Of a stretch of DNA of 6,692 nt, positions 6,555 to 6,692 are shown piece after piece. The notes beneath the pieces were generated by a model, which was not told the origin of the DNA, searched no databases, and saw nothing but the letters and a program-made list of their open reading frames with translations. The stretch spans positions 1 through 6,692 of the forward strand of contig MFSY01000069.1 of NCBI GenBank assembly GCA_001785175.1. The letters run 5' to 3'. Numbering within the stretch: the first letter of the stretch is position 1; each line of letters starts with the position of its first letter. Source of the stretch: Candidatus Muproteobacteria bacterium RIFCSPHIGHO2_01_FULL_65_16. GTDB lineage: Bacteria > Pseudomonadota > Gammaproteobacteria > Acidiferrobacterales > Sulfurifustaceae. The position numbers and the translations under genes are program-made.

Positions 6555-6585
6555 ACCGCAGAGGCGCGGAGGCGCGGAGAGAAAT
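6555..6585 (+). repeat. Octamer repeat (GAGGCGCG) downstream of murU
   Basis: ACCGCA is followed by two perfect octamers GAGGCGCG (6561-6568 and 6569-6576), then GAGAGAAAT. This matches a second common intergenic string of the type ACCGCAGAGGCGCGGAG, which I recall as often lying next to the GATGAAC type. It is separated from the previous repeat by about 20 bases with no recognisable content. Confidence 0.65.
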
Positions 6586-6586
6586 A

Positions 6587-6647
6587 AGCAATTAGCGATT
6601 AGCAATTAGCGATTAGCTAAATGAGCAATCAGCTATCAGCGATCAGC
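6587..6647 (+). repeat. Heptamer repeat (AGCRATT, then AGCNATC) downstream of murU
   Basis: Four 7-base units run from 6587: AGCAATT, AGCGATT, AGCAATT, AGCGATT, closing with AGC at 6615-6617. After TAAATG a second block starts at 6624: AGCAATC, AGCTATC, AGCGATC, closing with AGC at 6645-6647. The switch from ATT to ATC and the shift of phase suggest two separately expanded blocks. The unit is unrelated in sequence to the surA-pdxA heptamers but has the same period. Confidence 0.75.
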
Positions 6648-6692
6648 TTGAACCGTCCCCCAAGGGTTCGCCGCACACCAAAGGCACCGGAA
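6648..6692. other. Non-coding end of window, nothing recognised
   Basis: No reading frame, RNA gene or convincing terminator is visible. GAACC (6650-6654) and GGTTC (6665-6669) could form a five-pair stem, but no T-run follows. The whole stretch after murU (6527-6692) is non-coding and is mostly the three repeats listed above. Confidence 0.5.

Noticed and set aside
6505..6647. A CRISPR array in the repeats after murU
   Set aside because: Units are 7-10 bases in direct tandem with no spacers of uniform length, and there are no cas genes.
6650..6669. An intrinsic terminator for amgK-murU
   Set aside because: The stem is only five pairs with a ten-base loop and no T-run follows, so it is too weak to call.

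Overview
The window is high-GC, tightly packed DNA that looks like the chromosome of a gammaproteobacterium. It has an outer-membrane LptD and a two-parvulin-domain SurA, in the lptD-surA-pdxA order known from E. coli and Pseudomonas. Divergent from lptD lies an amgK-murU pair, the arrangement I recall from Pseudomonas. The lineage is not clear below class. The repeat-filled gaps and high GC would suit an environmental gammaproteobacterium outside the enteric group; that is an inference.

Layout. The minus strand carries, in transcription order, lptD (4741 to 2492), surA (2409 to 1081) and pdxA (986 to 21). The plus strand carries amgK (from a TTG start at 4833) and murU (5834 to 6526), which overlap by 4 bp. 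The two transcription units diverge from an AT-richer patch around 4741-4770. All five genes look intact: full length, with key residues present and no frameshifts. Positions 6527-6692 hold no gene.

How the genes work together. LptD is the outer-membrane barrel that delivers lipopolysaccharide to the cell surface. SurA is the periplasmic chaperone that escorts barrels, including LptD, to the Bam machine. PdxA makes a precursor of pyridoxal phosphate and is the metabolic passenger of the operon. AmgK and MurU are the last two steps of the Gram-negative peptidoglycan recycling shortcut that turns MurNAc into UDP-MurNAc and bypasses MurA. The locus is therefore mostly about the cell envelope.

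The part that is not routine is the DNA between genes. Five short dispersed-repeat-like elements sit at gene 3' ends: a nonamer repeat touching the pdxA stop, an inverted heptamer repeat across the surA stop, and three unrelated types stacked after murU. The surA and murU stop codons lie inside repeat sequence. The surA-pdxA element can fold into a stem of about 30 positions in the transcript, and pdxA has no visible Shine-Dalgarno sequence beside it. I see no undescribed multi-gene system here. The repeats and their possible effect on pdxA translation are the features most worth a second look.
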